A DNA stretch of 64,000 nucleotides from Alcanivorax sp. GTDB taxonomy: Bacteria; Pseudomonadota; Gammaproteobacteria; Pseudomonadales; Alcanivoracaceae. A program made the translations under genes and the position numbers. Where the stretch lies: the NCBI GenBank assembly GCA_013823245.1, contig PNLU01000005.1, positions 1-64,000 on the forward strand, read 5' to 3'. Of the stretch, positions 30,519 to 40,424 are shown in pieces. Numbering within the stretch: the stretch's first letter is position 1; the number at the start of each line of letters is the position of its first letter. Below the pieces are notes generated by a model. It ran no database searches. It worked only from the letters and a program-made list of their open reading frames with translations, and was not told the origin of the DNA.

Positions 30519-33110
30519 ATGAATACTGAATACCGCAAGCAACTCCCCGGCACCCAACTGGATTACTTCGACACCCGCGAAGCGGTGGATGCAATCCAGC
30601 CTGGCGCCTACGACAAACTCCCGTTTACTTCGCGCGTTCTGGCCGAGCAGCTGGTGCGCCGCTGCGAGCCCGGCATGCTGACCGATGCGCTCAAGCAGCT
30701 GATCGAGCGCAAGCGTGATCTGGACTTCCCCTGGTACCCCGCGCGCGTGGTGTGTCATGACATTCTGGGACAGACCGCACTCGTGGATCTGGCGGGCCTG
30801 CGCGAGGCTATCGCGGAAGAGGGCGGTGACCCGGCCCAGGTCAATCCGGTGGTGCCGGTGCAGCTGATTGTGGATCACTCGCTGGCCGTTGAGCATCCCG
30901 GCTTTGAAGAAAATGCGTTCCAGAAGAACCGTGACGTGGAAGAACGCCGCAATGCGGACCGTTTCCACTTCATCAACTGGTGCAAGACCGCTTTCGATAA
31001 TGTGGATGTGATTCCCCCGGGCAACGGCATCATGCACCAGATCAATCTGGAAAAGATGTCGCCGGTGGTGCAGGTGCGTGACGGTGTGGCGTTCCCGGAT
31101 ACCTGTGTCGGCACCGACAGCCATACCCCCATGGTCGATGCTTTGGGCGTGATCTCTGTGGGCGTAGGCGGCCTGGAAGCCGAGAACGTGATGCTGGGCA
31201 ACCCTTCCATGATGCGGCTGCCGGATATCGTCGGCGTGGAGCTGACCGGCAAGCTCAAGCCGGGCATCACCAGCACCGACCTGGTGCTGGCCATGACCGA
31301 GTTCCTGCGCCGCGAGCGCGTGGTGGGTGCCTATCTGGAGTTCTACGGTGAAGGTGCCGACGCGCTGACCGTGGGTGACCGCGCCACCATCGCCAACATG
31401 ACACCGGAATATGGCGCCACGGCGGCCATGTTCTATATTGATGGCCAGACCATCGACTACCTGAAGCTGACCGGCCGCGAAGATGAGCAGGTGGCGCTGG
31501 TAGAGCTGTACGCGAAACACACCGGCCTGTGGGCCGACACGCTCAAGAACGCGGAGTACGAGCGCGTGCTGAAGTTCGATCTGTCCACGGTGGGCCGTAA
31601 TCTGGCCGGGCCGTCCAACCCCCATGCTCTGTTGCCGGTATCGGAATTGCAGAACCGGGGCATCGCCAAAGCGTGGGAACAGCAGGATGGGCTGATGCCC
31701 GATGGCGCGGTGATTATCGCCGCCATTACCAGCTGCACCAACACCAGCAACCCGCGCAATATGATTGCCGCCGGTCTGATCGCGCGTAACGCGAACAAGC
31801 TGGGGCTGGCCCGCAAGCCCTGGGTGAAATCTTCCCTGGCGCCGGGCTCCAAGACGGTGAAGATGTATCTGGAAGAAGCGAACCTGCTGCCAGAACTGCA
31901 AACGCTCGGTTTTGATGTGGTGGCGTTTGCCTGCACCACCTGTAACGGTATGAGCGGCGCACTGGACCCGAAGATCCAGCAGGAAGTGGTGGAGCGTGAC
32001 CTCTACGCCACGGCGGTGCTCTCGGGCAACCGCAACTTCGACGGCCGTATTCACCCCTACGCCAAGCAGGCGTTTCTGGCGTCGCCGCCGCTGGTGGTGG
32101 CCTACGCCATTGCGGGGACCATTCGCTTCGATATCGAGAAAGATGTGCTGGGCCATGATCAGGATGGCAATCCGGTTACGCTGAAAGATATCTGGCCCTC
32201 GGACGAAGAGATTGATGCCATCGTCAAGGCGGCGGTGAAGCCGGAGCAGTTCCGTCAGACCTATATTCCGATGTTCGAGAAAAAAGGCAGCGAAGAACGG
32301 GCCATCAGCCCGCTGTATGAGTGGCGCCCGATGTCCACCTATATTCGTCGCCCGCCCTATTGGGAAGGCAATATGGCCAGCCAGCGTGCCCTGAAAGGCA
32401 TGCGGCCGTTGGCGGTGCTGCCGGATAACATCACCACGGATCACCTGTCGCCGTCCAATGCCATCCTGCTGGACAGCGCGGCCGGTGAGTACCTGGACAA
32501 GATGGGCCTGCCGGAGGAAGACTTCAACTCCTACGCCACTCACCGTGGCGACCATCTGACCGCCCAGCGCGCCACATTGGCGAACCCGAAACTTTTCAAT
32601 GAAATGGTCCGGGACGAAGACGGCAAAGTGGTACAGGGCTCGCTGGCCCGCGTTGAACCCGAAGGCAAGGTGATGCGCATGTGGGAAGCCATCGAAACCT
32701 ACATGGAGCGCAAGCAGCCGCTGATCATCATTGCCGGTGCCGATTACGGCCAGGGCTCATCCCGCGACTGGGCGGCGAAGGGTGTGGCCCTGGCGGGCGT
32801 GGAAGCGATTGTAGCGGAAGGCTTCGAGCGCATTCACCGTACCAATCTGATCGGTATGGGCGTGATGCCGTTGCAGTTCGAGGACGGCACCACTCGCAAG
32901 ACACTGGATATCGACGGTACCGAAACCTTCGACGTGGAAGGCGAGCCCGCGCCGCGGGCCATCCTGACACTGATCATTCATCGTCGGAACGGTAATGTGG
33001 AGCGGGTGCCAGTGATCTGCCGACTGGACACGGCCGAGGAAGTGTCGGTGTACAAGTCCGGCGGTATCCTGCAGAAGTTCGCGAAGGAATTCATGGCGGA
33101 GGCGAGCTGA
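30519..33110 (+). CDS. acnD: Fe/S-dependent 2-methylisocitrate dehydratase AcnD
   Basis: Aconitase motifs VGTDSHTPMVDALGVISVGVGGLEAE, AAITSCTNTSNPRNMIAAGL, GADYGQGSSRDWAAKG; next to prpF. Confidence 0.94.
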   Translation: MNTEYRKQLPGTQLDYFDTREAVDAIQPGAYDKLPFTSRVLAEQLVRRCEPGMLTDALKQLIERKRDLDFPWYPARVVCHDILGQTALVDLAGLREAIAEEGGDPAQVNPVVPVQLIVDHSLAVEHPGFEENAFQKNRDVEERRNADRFHFINWCKTAFDNVDVIPPGNGIMHQINLEKMSPVVQVRDGVAFPDTCVGTDSHTPMVDALGVISVGVGGLEAENVMLGNPSMMRLPDIVGVELTGKLKPGITSTDLVLAMTEFLRRERVVGAYLEFYGEGADALTVGDRATIANMTPEYGATAAMFYIDGQTIDYLKLTGREDEQVALVELYAKHTGLWADTLKNAEYERVLKFDLSTVGRNLAGPSNPHALLPVSELQNRGIAKAWEQQDGLMPDGAVIIAAITSCTNTSNPRNMIAAGLIARNANKLGLARKPWVKSSLAPGSKTVKMYLEEANLLPELQTLGFDVVAFACTTCNGMSGALDPKIQQEVVERDLYATAVLSGNRNFDGRIHPYAKQAFLASPPLVVAYAIAGTIRFDIEKDVLGHDQDGNPVTLKDIWPSDEEIDAIVKAAVKPEQFRQTYIPMFEKKGSEERAISPLYEWRPMSTYIRRPPYWEGNMASQRALKGMRPLAVLPDNITTDHLSPSNAILLDSAAGEYLDKMGLPEEDFNSYATHRGDHLTAQRATLANPKLFNEMVRDEDGKVVQGSLARVEPEGKVMRMWEAIETYMERKQPLIIIAGADYGQGSSRDWAAKGVALAGVEAIVAEGFERIHRTNLIGMGVMPLQFEDGTTRKTLDIDGTETFDVEGEPAPRAILTLIIHRRNGNVERVPVICRLDTAEEVSVYKSGGILQKFAKEFMAEAS

Positions 33111-33112
33111 CC

Positions 33113-34291
33113 ATGACGCATCAGCCACAGATCAGGATTCCTGCCACTTACATGCGCGGTGGCACCAGCAAGGGCGTGTTCTTCAGCCTGACGGATCTGC
33201 CGCCTGCTGCGCAGGTGGCAGGCGCCGCGCGCGACGCCTTGCTGCTGCGTGTCATCGGCAGCCCGGACCCCTATGGCAAACACACCGACGGCATGGGCGG
33301 CGCCACCTCGAGCACCAGCAAGACAGTGATCCTGTCGCACAGCGAGCGGCCCGGTCATGACGTGGATTACCTGTTCGGCCAGGTTTCCATCGACAAGCCC
33401 TTTATCGACTGGAGCGGTAATTGCGGCAACCTGACGGCCGCCGTGGGCGCCTTCGCCATCAGTAATGGCCTGGTGGCGGCCGATCGTATTCCGCAAAACG
33501 GTGTCTGCGTGGTGCGCATCTGGCAGGCGAATATCGAGAAGACCATTATCGCCCATGTGCCGATCACAGACGGCGCGGTGCAGGAAACCGGCGATTTCGA
33601 ACTGGACGGGGTGACGTTCCCGGCGGCCGAGGTGCAGATCGAGTTCATGGACCCGGCAGACGGGGAGGGTGCCATGTTCCCCACCGGCAATCTGGTGGAT
33701 GATCTGGAAGTGCCCGGCGTGGGCACTCTGAAAGCCACCTTGATCAACGCCGGGATTCCGACCGTGTTCGTCAATGCGGAGGATATCGGCTATCAGGGCA
33801 CCGAGCTGCAGGGCGATATCAACGAAGATCGCAAGGCGCTGGCCATGTTCGAGACGATCCGCGCCTACGGTGCCTTGCGCATGGGGCTGATTCAGGATCT
33901 GAAGGAAGCCGAGGCACGTCAGCATACCCCCAAGGTAGCGTTTGTTGCCGGGCCCAAGGCCTACACGGCGTCAAGCGGCAAGACCGTTGAAGCGGGCGAT
34001 ATCGACCTGCTGGTGCGTGCGCTGTCCATGGGCAAGCTGCATCACGCCATGATGGGTACGGCGGCGGTGGCCATTGGCACCGCCGCCGCCATTCCCGGCA
34101 CGCTGGTGAATCTGGCGGCCGGCGGCGGCGCGCGTACCGCGGTGCGTTTCGGGCATCCGTCGGGCACCTTGCGTGTGGGGGCGGAAGCACGCCAGGACGG
34201 TAGCGACTGGGTGGTGACCAAGGCGATCATGAGCCGTAGCGCGCGGGTGTTGATGGAAGGGGCTGTGCGCGTGCCGGGTGAAGTGGTGTAG
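33113..34291 (+). CDS. prpF: 2-methylaconitate cis-trans isomerase
   Basis: PATYMRGGTSKGVFFSLTDLP, DWSGNCGNLTAAVGAFAI. Confidence 0.95.
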   Translation: MTHQPQIRIPATYMRGGTSKGVFFSLTDLPPAAQVAGAARDALLLRVIGSPDPYGKHTDGMGGATSSTSKTVILSHSERPGHDVDYLFGQVSIDKPFIDWSGNCGNLTAAVGAFAISNGLVAADRIPQNGVCVVRIWQANIEKTIIAHVPITDGAVQETGDFELDGVTFPAAEVQIEFMDPADGEGAMFPTGNLVDDLEVPGVGTLKATLINAGIPTVFVNAEDIGYQGTELQGDINEDRKALAMFETIRAYGALRMGLIQDLKEAEARQHTPKVAFVAGPKAYTASSGKTVEAGDIDLLVRALSMGKLHHAMMGTAAVAIGTAAAIPGTLVNLAAGGGARTAVRFGHPSGTLRVGAEARQDGSDWVVTKAIMSRSARVLMEGAVRVPGEVV

Positions 34292-34302
34292 ATGCTGGTA
34301 GA

Positions 34303-34332
34303 TGCTGGGCTGAGCACCCGCGAAGCCCAGCA
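34303..34332. repeat. REP-like palindrome related to 26455 element
   Basis: TGCTGGGCTgagcacccgcgAAGCCCAGCA; GGGCTGAGC-N4-GCGAAGCCCAGCA core identical to that at 26455. Confidence 0.75.
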
Positions 34333-34516
34333 CCCCTCCATATCAACGACTACGCACGCCAAGTTAAACTTACCTTTCCTTTTTTGCTCTTTCTGTAATC
34401 TTTCTCCTGCAAAAAATGACCGAAATGTATGACAGCATTTTGTGCTGCCGGTCACACCAGTAATTCTCCTGTTTATTCATCCTCTGAGCTCCATCCATAA
34501 CGAGGGAGCGAAAATA

Positions 34517-34831
34517 ATGGCAGAGGATGCCGTCAACTATTACGTCTATGTAGCGACCAACCGATATCATTCCCGTCTCTATACCAGCACAGCTCGCGAT
34601 CTGCGCGGCCGCATGAAGGATCATCGCCGTGTTGCGGAGCAGGCCTTCGGTGGCCCTGAAGGGTGCAAGAAGCTGATCTACTTTCGCGGCACCCAATATA
34701 TGCATCAGGCGTTGTTCATTGAACGCAAGTTGCGCACTACACCGCGCCAGGCGCTGATTCGGCTGATCAACGAACAGAATCCGGAGTGGCGCGATCTGAG
34801 CAGCGAGGTGCCGGTAACGCCTCGGAAGTAG
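34517..34831 (+). CDS. GIY-YIG nuclease-family protein
   Basis: NYYVYVATNRYHSRLYTSTARDLRGRMKDHR... with C-terminal IERKLRTTPRQALIRLINEQNPEWRDL, YhbQ/UPF0213-like. Confidence 0.75.
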   Translation: MAEDAVNYYVYVATNRYHSRLYTSTARDLRGRMKDHRRVAEQAFGGPEGCKKLIYFRGTQYMHQALFIERKLRTTPRQALIRLINEQNPEWRDLSSEVPVTPRK

Positions 34832-34892
34832 ATGGCGTGCACCGACAACTCTCTGGCACTTTTTCCCTGTTTTTATAAATATCCGCATTTCT

Positions 34893-34927
34893 CCGCTGGC
34901 AGATATTCGCATGGAAGCTGCCAGCGG
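34893..34927. promoter_or_regulatory. 10-bp perfect inverted repeat upstream of cassette 1
   Basis: CCGCTGGCAG-N15-CTGCCAGCGG. Confidence 0.5.
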
Positions 34928-34970
34928 CCATGGCTAGTCTGCACCTGACGCATTACAAGAATAATAAACG

Positions 34971-36311
34971 GTGCATAACATGGTCAGGCCGTCCCTCCTC
35001 ATGCTTTGCCTTGCCCAATGCTGCATGTCGGCATCAGCCAGCATGGTGCCGCTTGAAGAATCCGAGCTCTCCGACGTATCCGGTAGCGGGCTGGCGCTGG
35101 GTTTCGAGGACTTGCGCGTGGTGATGTCGCCCACGGGCTATATCGAGGCCACCGGTGCCAATGTCCTGCCAAACCTGCCTTATAAACGTGCCGATGCCCG
35201 CTGGTATGGTGTCAGCCTGACTGCGGCTTCCAGTGCCGGGGGAGACGGCTATCACTTCGATGGCACACCTTGCGTGAGCAACGACATCAGTTGTCCGATT
35301 TCCGCACAGGGCTTTCTGGTACCCAACGACAACCCGCTGATTCTGCGGGTGTGGGATTATCAGGGCACCAGTAGCAGCGGACGGCAGTACCTGCGCCGTG
35401 ATGGCACGGGCACAGATGTACCCACCGTACTCGAACTGTTGTTCCCGGACTGGCATCAGCCTTTGAAAGGTGCCTTCTGGGGTGAGATCGCGGTGGGACT
35501 GGACCAGGGTATTGCCGCTGAAGGCGGTACCGCCAGCGGTCATTATCTGCAGAGCCTGACGATTCTGGATAACGTGTCGCTGGCCGGAACCAATGTCCGC
35601 TGGATGCAGTTCGATCAGCGCACCAACCCCTCAGCGGTCTCGGATACGACCTTCGGGCTCACCGCCAATCTGCGGATTACCGGTGACATGCGCTTCGCCG
35701 TCAACCAGGCGGAAGGCAGCGAAAACCGTTTGGGTATGGTGCCAAGCTTTACCCATCGGGAGGGGCTGTACTTTACCGATGTCGATACCTTCCTGCCGCT
35801 GGGCTCGCTGCACTATCAGGCACTGATTGGTGATCAGGTGCCGGGGGGCGGTGATTTTATCCTCGAGCTGACCGGTATCCCGAATGTCGAGGCGGTGTGG
35901 CAGGACTTCTATGCCCATGCCCCCGGAGTGGCCACGCATCTGGGCTACGAGCGCAACAATCGCCCGGAGCGCTACGGCGAGACGCACGGCCACTGGCGTA
36001 TCGGCGATCAGGACCCCTCGACCAATACCTGTATGTCCCCCGGTAATTGCCCCGGCCAGAGCGGTATTGTCTTCCGCTCGGCGGGCGAAGCGTCGACGTT
36101 CACGGTGTTCTCAGACCGCCCCAGCGAAAACATCAATGCCTGGGAGAGCAACTGTACCGGCGCGGATAGCTGCAACCCGCCGCCACGCCTCGATAATCCA
36201 CGAAACAGCACGGCCTACCATCAGGTCAACCTGGGTGACGTCAACGTGGAGGGCATCCTCATGCAGCAGCTGCGCATAACGACCTGCTCAACGGTTAACG
36301 GAGCCTGCTGA
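34971..36311 (+). CDS. cassette 1 protein A: exported protein, FilA-like N-terminal signature
   Basis: Signal peptide; MVPLEESELSDVSGSGLALGFEDLRVVMSPTGYIE; homologous to 40425 gene (EGLYFTDVDTFLPLGSLHYQ...GDFILELTGIPNVE). Confidence 0.75.
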   Translation: MHNMVRPSLLMLCLAQCCMSASASMVPLEESELSDVSGSGLALGFEDLRVVMSPTGYIEATGANVLPNLPYKRADARWYGVSLTAASSAGGDGYHFDGTPCVSNDISCPISAQGFLVPNDNPLILRVWDYQGTSSSGRQYLRRDGTGTDVPTVLELLFPDWHQPLKGAFWGEIAVGLDQGIAAEGGTASGHYLQSLTILDNVSLAGTNVRWMQFDQRTNPSAVSDTTFGLTANLRITGDMRFAVNQAEGSENRLGMVPSFTHREGLYFTDVDTFLPLGSLHYQALIGDQVPGGGDFILELTGIPNVEAVWQDFYAHAPGVATHLGYERNNRPERYGETHGHWRIGDQDPSTNTCMSPGNCPGQSGIVFRSAGEASTFTVFSDRPSENINAWESNCTGADSCNPPPRLDNPRNSTAYHQVNLGDVNVEGILMQQLRITTCSTVNGAC

Positions 36312-36964
36312 TGACGAGACGATACCGCTCGATAACGATGGCAGCGGTTCTTACTGTGACAGCTTCCATCAGCAATGCCATGCAGCCTCTGGATGATGCC
36401 GCGCTGGCTGCCGTGTCAGGGCAGGAAGGGGCAGTACTGGAGATCAGTTTGCGCTGGAATACGGACGCACATGGTGCGCCGCGCACCGAACTGCCGGAAG
36501 CAGAGCGCCGTTTTGCCTTGCGTTATGACGGGCGCCCGCATGACTGGCTGGTGGCGACGGATTTCTACCTGTATCTGGATATTCCTGCCTTGAGTATCGA
36601 CTCCGGAGACGGCCCGACATTGGCCGAATACCAGTCGATGCCAGCCTATAACGCCCCTGGCAAGTCATCAAAACTTGGCAGCTTTGATCCATACGGCACG
36701 CCACTTGTCGAGCTCGGCTTCAGCGAAGGGCTGTATCTGGGCATGAACAATGGCATAGCAATAACCCGCGACATTCTTAGCGGCGGCGACATTCAGGAGT
36801 ATGGCTGGGAACGTCAAGACCTGACCCCCTTTGTCGGTATTCGTATCGGCGATTCAGCGAATCAGCCGGGCTCTGCAACACCTGTTGTGGGGACTGGCAC
36901 CGGGCCGACGCATTTGCGTCTGGACGGCACGGTGCACTTCTTCGGTTTCGGGGCTGAGCTATGA
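36311..36964 (+). CDS. cassette 1 protein B: exported protein with MQPLDDAALAAVSGQEG signature
   Basis: Signal peptide then MQPLDDAALAAVSGQEGAVLEISL; TGATG stop/start overlap with A. Confidence 0.75.
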   Translation: MTRRYRSITMAAVLTVTASISNAMQPLDDAALAAVSGQEGAVLEISLRWNTDAHGAPRTELPEAERRFALRYDGRPHDWLVATDFYLYLDIPALSIDSGDGPTLAEYQSMPAYNAPGKSSKLGSFDPYGTPLVELGFSEGLYLGMNNGIAITRDILSGGDIQEYGWERQDLTPFVGIRIGDSANQPGSATPVVGTGTGPTHLRLDGTVHFFGFGAEL

Positions 36965-38055
36965 AACGACTTTCGACTATATTGCTGATCTCCTGGTTTT
37001 TTCCTGCGCATGCATCGGTGCCTGAAGGGTTTCAATTGCTGGATGATGAAGCGTTGGGCGATATCCACGGCCAAGCCATGTTTGTATCGGATTATCGTCG
37101 TGGTAGTGCAGACGACGGTGTGAGTGACAATGACTTCGGTTTTTATCGTCTGATGCTCAATGCCAATCTCGAATTCAATCTAAACATTGACAAGCTGCAA
37201 CTCGGCTGCGGCGGCGTCAACGAGGGTATCCGCTCCGGGTGTGATATCGATATTGACTATCTGCGCTTGATGGGTAGCTTTCAGGGTACTGGTAGCAACC
37301 CCTTGCAACCGCAGGGGGCAGGGCAGGCTGGTGACCCGGTGGAAAGCCTTTTCAGCTTGCTGAGGCCCTATGTGGAGTTCGCAGTGACTAATCCTGAGCA
37401 GCATGCGTTCAGGGAGATTGCCGGTATCAAGATAGGATCGCAGCAGGGGGATGGCTTCCTAAGTATCGGCCGTTATGACACCGGCTTGCCGGGTTGCTCC
37501 AATCCGCCTAACGATCCGAACTGCCATATGGGTATCAATCAGTTCAGCGGCAACATGGATGTTTTCATGCAAGGTGAAGTAGCACTCAGGATATGCACTC
37601 TGCCGCTTATCTGTGCGCCCGTCACCGGGGACCTTGAGTTCAGCCAGAATCAACAGGTAGTGGGCACGCGTATGCGGTCACCGGTGTTCGCGGTTCCAGC
37701 CAGTGGTGATCTGAATCTGTTTGGTGGTATACCAGTGACGATCTTTTCGTTGTTCCAGTCCGATCTGCGGATGATCCATGGCATCAAACTGGACAATACG
37801 CAGGACTTTTTCATGTCGTTCCAGCGTGAGCGGATTACTTACCCCGCTTTTGAGGAGGGCACTTGGGCAGATGTGCCTGCCAACGCAGGGTGGTGGATGA
37901 ACCTCCCGGGGATCGAGTTGACCGGTCTGGAGGTGGCATACCAAACCAATCTGTTTTCTGCAGTGGGTTCCCTGTTTGGTACCACTCAACTGGTCAATTA
38001 CGACGTGGGGCAGCGCCCGGCCAATAACTGCTGGGGAGCGGCACAGTTTTGTTAA
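36961..38055 (+). CDS. cassette 1 protein C: exported protein, C-terminal NCWGAAQFC
   Basis: LLDDEALGDIHGQAMF; LNANLEFNLNIDKLQLGCGG...CDIDIDYL; ATGA overlap with B. Confidence 0.75.
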   Translation: MKRLSTILLISWFFPAHASVPEGFQLLDDEALGDIHGQAMFVSDYRRGSADDGVSDNDFGFYRLMLNANLEFNLNIDKLQLGCGGVNEGIRSGCDIDIDYLRLMGSFQGTGSNPLQPQGAGQAGDPVESLFSLLRPYVEFAVTNPEQHAFREIAGIKIGSQQGDGFLSIGRYDTGLPGCSNPPNDPNCHMGINQFSGNMDVFMQGEVALRICTLPLICAPVTGDLEFSQNQQVVGTRMRSPVFAVPASGDLNLFGGIPVTIFSLFQSDLRMIHGIKLDNTQDFFMSFQRERITYPAFEEGTWADVPANAGWWMNLPGIELTGLEVAYQTNLFSAVGSLFGTTQLVNYDVGQRPANNCWGAAQFC

Positions 38056-40175
38056 GCATTCCGCGTTACCTCATGGTTCTGGGCTGCTTTGCCACCTCAC
38101 ACGCAGTGGTGGCGATGCAGCCGCTGGATGACGACGCCTTGGGCGCCGTGAATGCCCGCGACGGCCTGGTGCTGAATATCGGTTCGGAGGAGGGTATTCG
38201 CGCCGAGAGTATTCGCTGGCAACTTGATGCTGGCAGCACCCTGGGCGATTACGGTGTCTCCGGGCCCACAGCGGCGGACAGCCTTGAGTCATCGCTGTTG
38301 CTGGAAGATCTTCACTGGCATGGTATCGCCCCGGACGGCACCAGCGCGGATGCGCCGCCGCTTCGCGTGATGACGTCACTCGATGTTGGCCAGAAACCCG
38401 GTGGCCCGGCGTTGGGCATCAAGGTGGATATCGAGCGCGCCCGGCTGGCCATTGAAGATGTGCGGCATGACGGTCTGCCGGGCAGCAGCCTTGGCAGTCT
38501 GGCCCTGGACATGCCGCTGGATTTTGAATTCAGCGGCATGCTGGATCACAGCCGTGACGATGCCCGCCTGCGCGTGGCCACTGAGGACGGCACCTTGTTC
38601 TACCGGCAGGGCGCACCGGGTTCACCGGAACTGCTGGTGGATGAACTGACCTTCCGCATTGACTTCGATCAGGGCACGGTCGGCATGGACGATCAGGGCC
38701 TGGTGGTGTCTGCACCGCAATCCGAGTTTGTCGTGTTCTTCGACCTGAAGCACCGTGGCGACGTGGGCAGCGATCCGCTGGATCATTTCAATCGCAGCGA
38801 TGCCCGGGGCATCCTCGGGTTTGGCTGGGAAGGCACTGTGGAGGATCTGCTGATCCGTCTGGGCGGTGGGGGTGCCTGGTATGGCGATGACCCCGATAAC
38901 CGGAGCGAAGGCCTGCAGTTGCTGATCCAGCATGACCATGGGGCCGATTATGCCTGGGTAGTGGGTGAGGCAGGCAGCACTGGCATCGTCGACCCGGACG
39001 ATGCCGCCGTGTTTGATGCACCGCTGACCCTGGTGCGCTTCGATAACTGGCAACGCCTGGATGGCGCGCCGCTGGGCAGCACCGGGACGCCTTCGTTCCG
39101 GTTGCCGGTCACTGTCGACGTGCTCAACGCAGGGCAGGGGACCGGCGGCCTTTGCTTTGGCGCCGATGTGGCCCCGGAGGCGGCTGCCTGCGCGGCAGGC
39201 CAGCATGTGGAAATCCCCGCACGGGACGGTGCGTTGGCGCTGATGGTGCGCGACGCGTTCCTGCATGCCTATCCCACTCGGGTGTATGTGGACGAGGGGG
39301 GCGATTACGTGCCTGGTGGTCCGGTGGGGCCGGAAGACACCGTTCTGAACTGGGGGCTGATCGTGACCCTCGGGGACATGGATGCGGATGTGCTGCTGTA
39401 CCCGGGCGGCCCGAATGGTGACCGGGGGCTGCACCTGGACGCGGTGGTCACCATCCAGTCCCACGGCAGTACCGAACCCGGCTCGAACGGTTGGCAGCAG
39501 AACACCCATCTGATGATTGCCGACACCGACCCGGACGTGATGCGCGGTATCGGCCTGATCAATGCCGACATTTTGCTGACGGTCGAGCAGCTGTATCTGG
39601 AAGTGACTGAAGCCGGCATCAGCCTGCACAGCGACCAGGGCCTGCGTTTTCAGGTGGATGGCCTGTTCGGCGGTGGCGACCTGGATAACCTGGAGCGCCC
39701 GGCCCTGGTGGAAGGCTGGCGTCAGAGCATCAATCTGGAAGCCGAGAACATCCGCCTGGATATTGCCCCCGGCGAAGAGGTGATGGTGGTGGCCGATGGC
39801 AGCCGGATCGGCAATACCTACCTGGGATTCTCCGGGCACATCCGGCTGGATCAGGGCGGCGGCAGCTATATCTCGCTGGCTGAGCCGAACTACCCCGAGA
39901 TCGATCTGCGGCTGGCCAACCTGACGGGTGATATCGCCATTGTTGAGGGTCGTCTTGACCTGCTGTCCGCCAACCAGGATCCGCATAGTGTGGATAACCC
40001 GGAGCCGCGTCTGGTGATTGCAGCAGACACCTTGCTGGGCCGCAGTGCGGGGCTGGCTATCCCGGGCAGCGCCGAGCCTGCGCTGCGCGGCAGCGTGCAA
40101 TTTGGCGGGGACACGCTGATGGACATGGTGATTCCGGGGGGCTCGCTTGATGTCAGCCTGACGTTGCGCCAGTGA
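38049..40175 (+). CDS. cassette 1 protein D: large exported protein, MQPLDDDALGAVNARDG signature
   Basis: AMQPLDDDALGAVNARDGLVLNIGSEEGIRAESI; TTG start overlapping C, ATG alternative at 38073. Confidence 0.75.
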   Translation: MLSIPRYLMVLGCFATSHAVVAMQPLDDDALGAVNARDGLVLNIGSEEGIRAESIRWQLDAGSTLGDYGVSGPTAADSLESSLLLEDLHWHGIAPDGTSADAPPLRVMTSLDVGQKPGGPALGIKVDIERARLAIEDVRHDGLPGSSLGSLALDMPLDFEFSGMLDHSRDDARLRVATEDGTLFYRQGAPGSPELLVDELTFRIDFDQGTVGMDDQGLVVSAPQSEFVVFFDLKHRGDVGSDPLDHFNRSDARGILGFGWEGTVEDLLIRLGGGGAWYGDDPDNRSEGLQLLIQHDHGADYAWVVGEAGSTGIVDPDDAAVFDAPLTLVRFDNWQRLDGAPLGSTGTPSFRLPVTVDVLNAGQGTGGLCFGADVAPEAAACAAGQHVEIPARDGALALMVRDAFLHAYPTRVYVDEGGDYVPGGPVGPEDTVLNWGLIVTLGDMDADVLLYPGGPNGDRGLHLDAVVTIQSHGSTEPGSNGWQQNTHLMIADTDPDVMRGIGLINADILLTVEQLYLEVTEAGISLHSDQGLRFQVDGLFGGGDLDNLERPALVEGWRQSINLEAENIRLDIAPGEEVMVVADGSRIGNTYLGFSGHIRLDQGGGSYISLAEPNYPEIDLRLANLTGDIAIVEGRLDLLSANQDPHSVDNPEPRLVIAADTLLGRSAGLAIPGSAEPALRGSVQFGGDTLMDMVIPGGSLDVSLTLRQ

Positions 40176-40177
40176 AG

Positions 40178-40194
40178 TGTTACGACAGGTAACA
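40178..40194. promoter_or_regulatory. perfect palindrome TGTTAC-GACAG-GTAACA upstream of cassette 2
   Basis: tgttacgacaggtaaca read directly; related half-sites upstream of filA and filB. Confidence 0.5.
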
Positions 40195-40424
40195 GTTTGT
40201 AGCGGCAGAATTGTTCATGCGGGCCCTGCTGGCCCGAAACGGAGCAAAAAAGGAACAAAAGCTGATGTAACGTATTGATTTAAAAGGTTTCGACATACGA
40301 ATATTGCCCCATTGGGTGCGCACCTGTAGCCTGGTTGCATAAATGTGGTCGGGCCGTTGTTATGCCTGAGTCGCCCGGCCCGTACAAGCACGCCGTATAA
40401 CGACTACAAGAACGAGGCATAACG

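Noticed and set aside
30369-32555. 728-aa minus-strand ORF antisense to acnD
   Set aside because: Shadow ORF opposite a well conserved aconitase-family gene
38622-40100. 492-aa minus-strand ORF opposite cassette gene D
   Set aside because: Antisense shadow ORF; D has a signal peptide and a paralogue, the antisense product has neither
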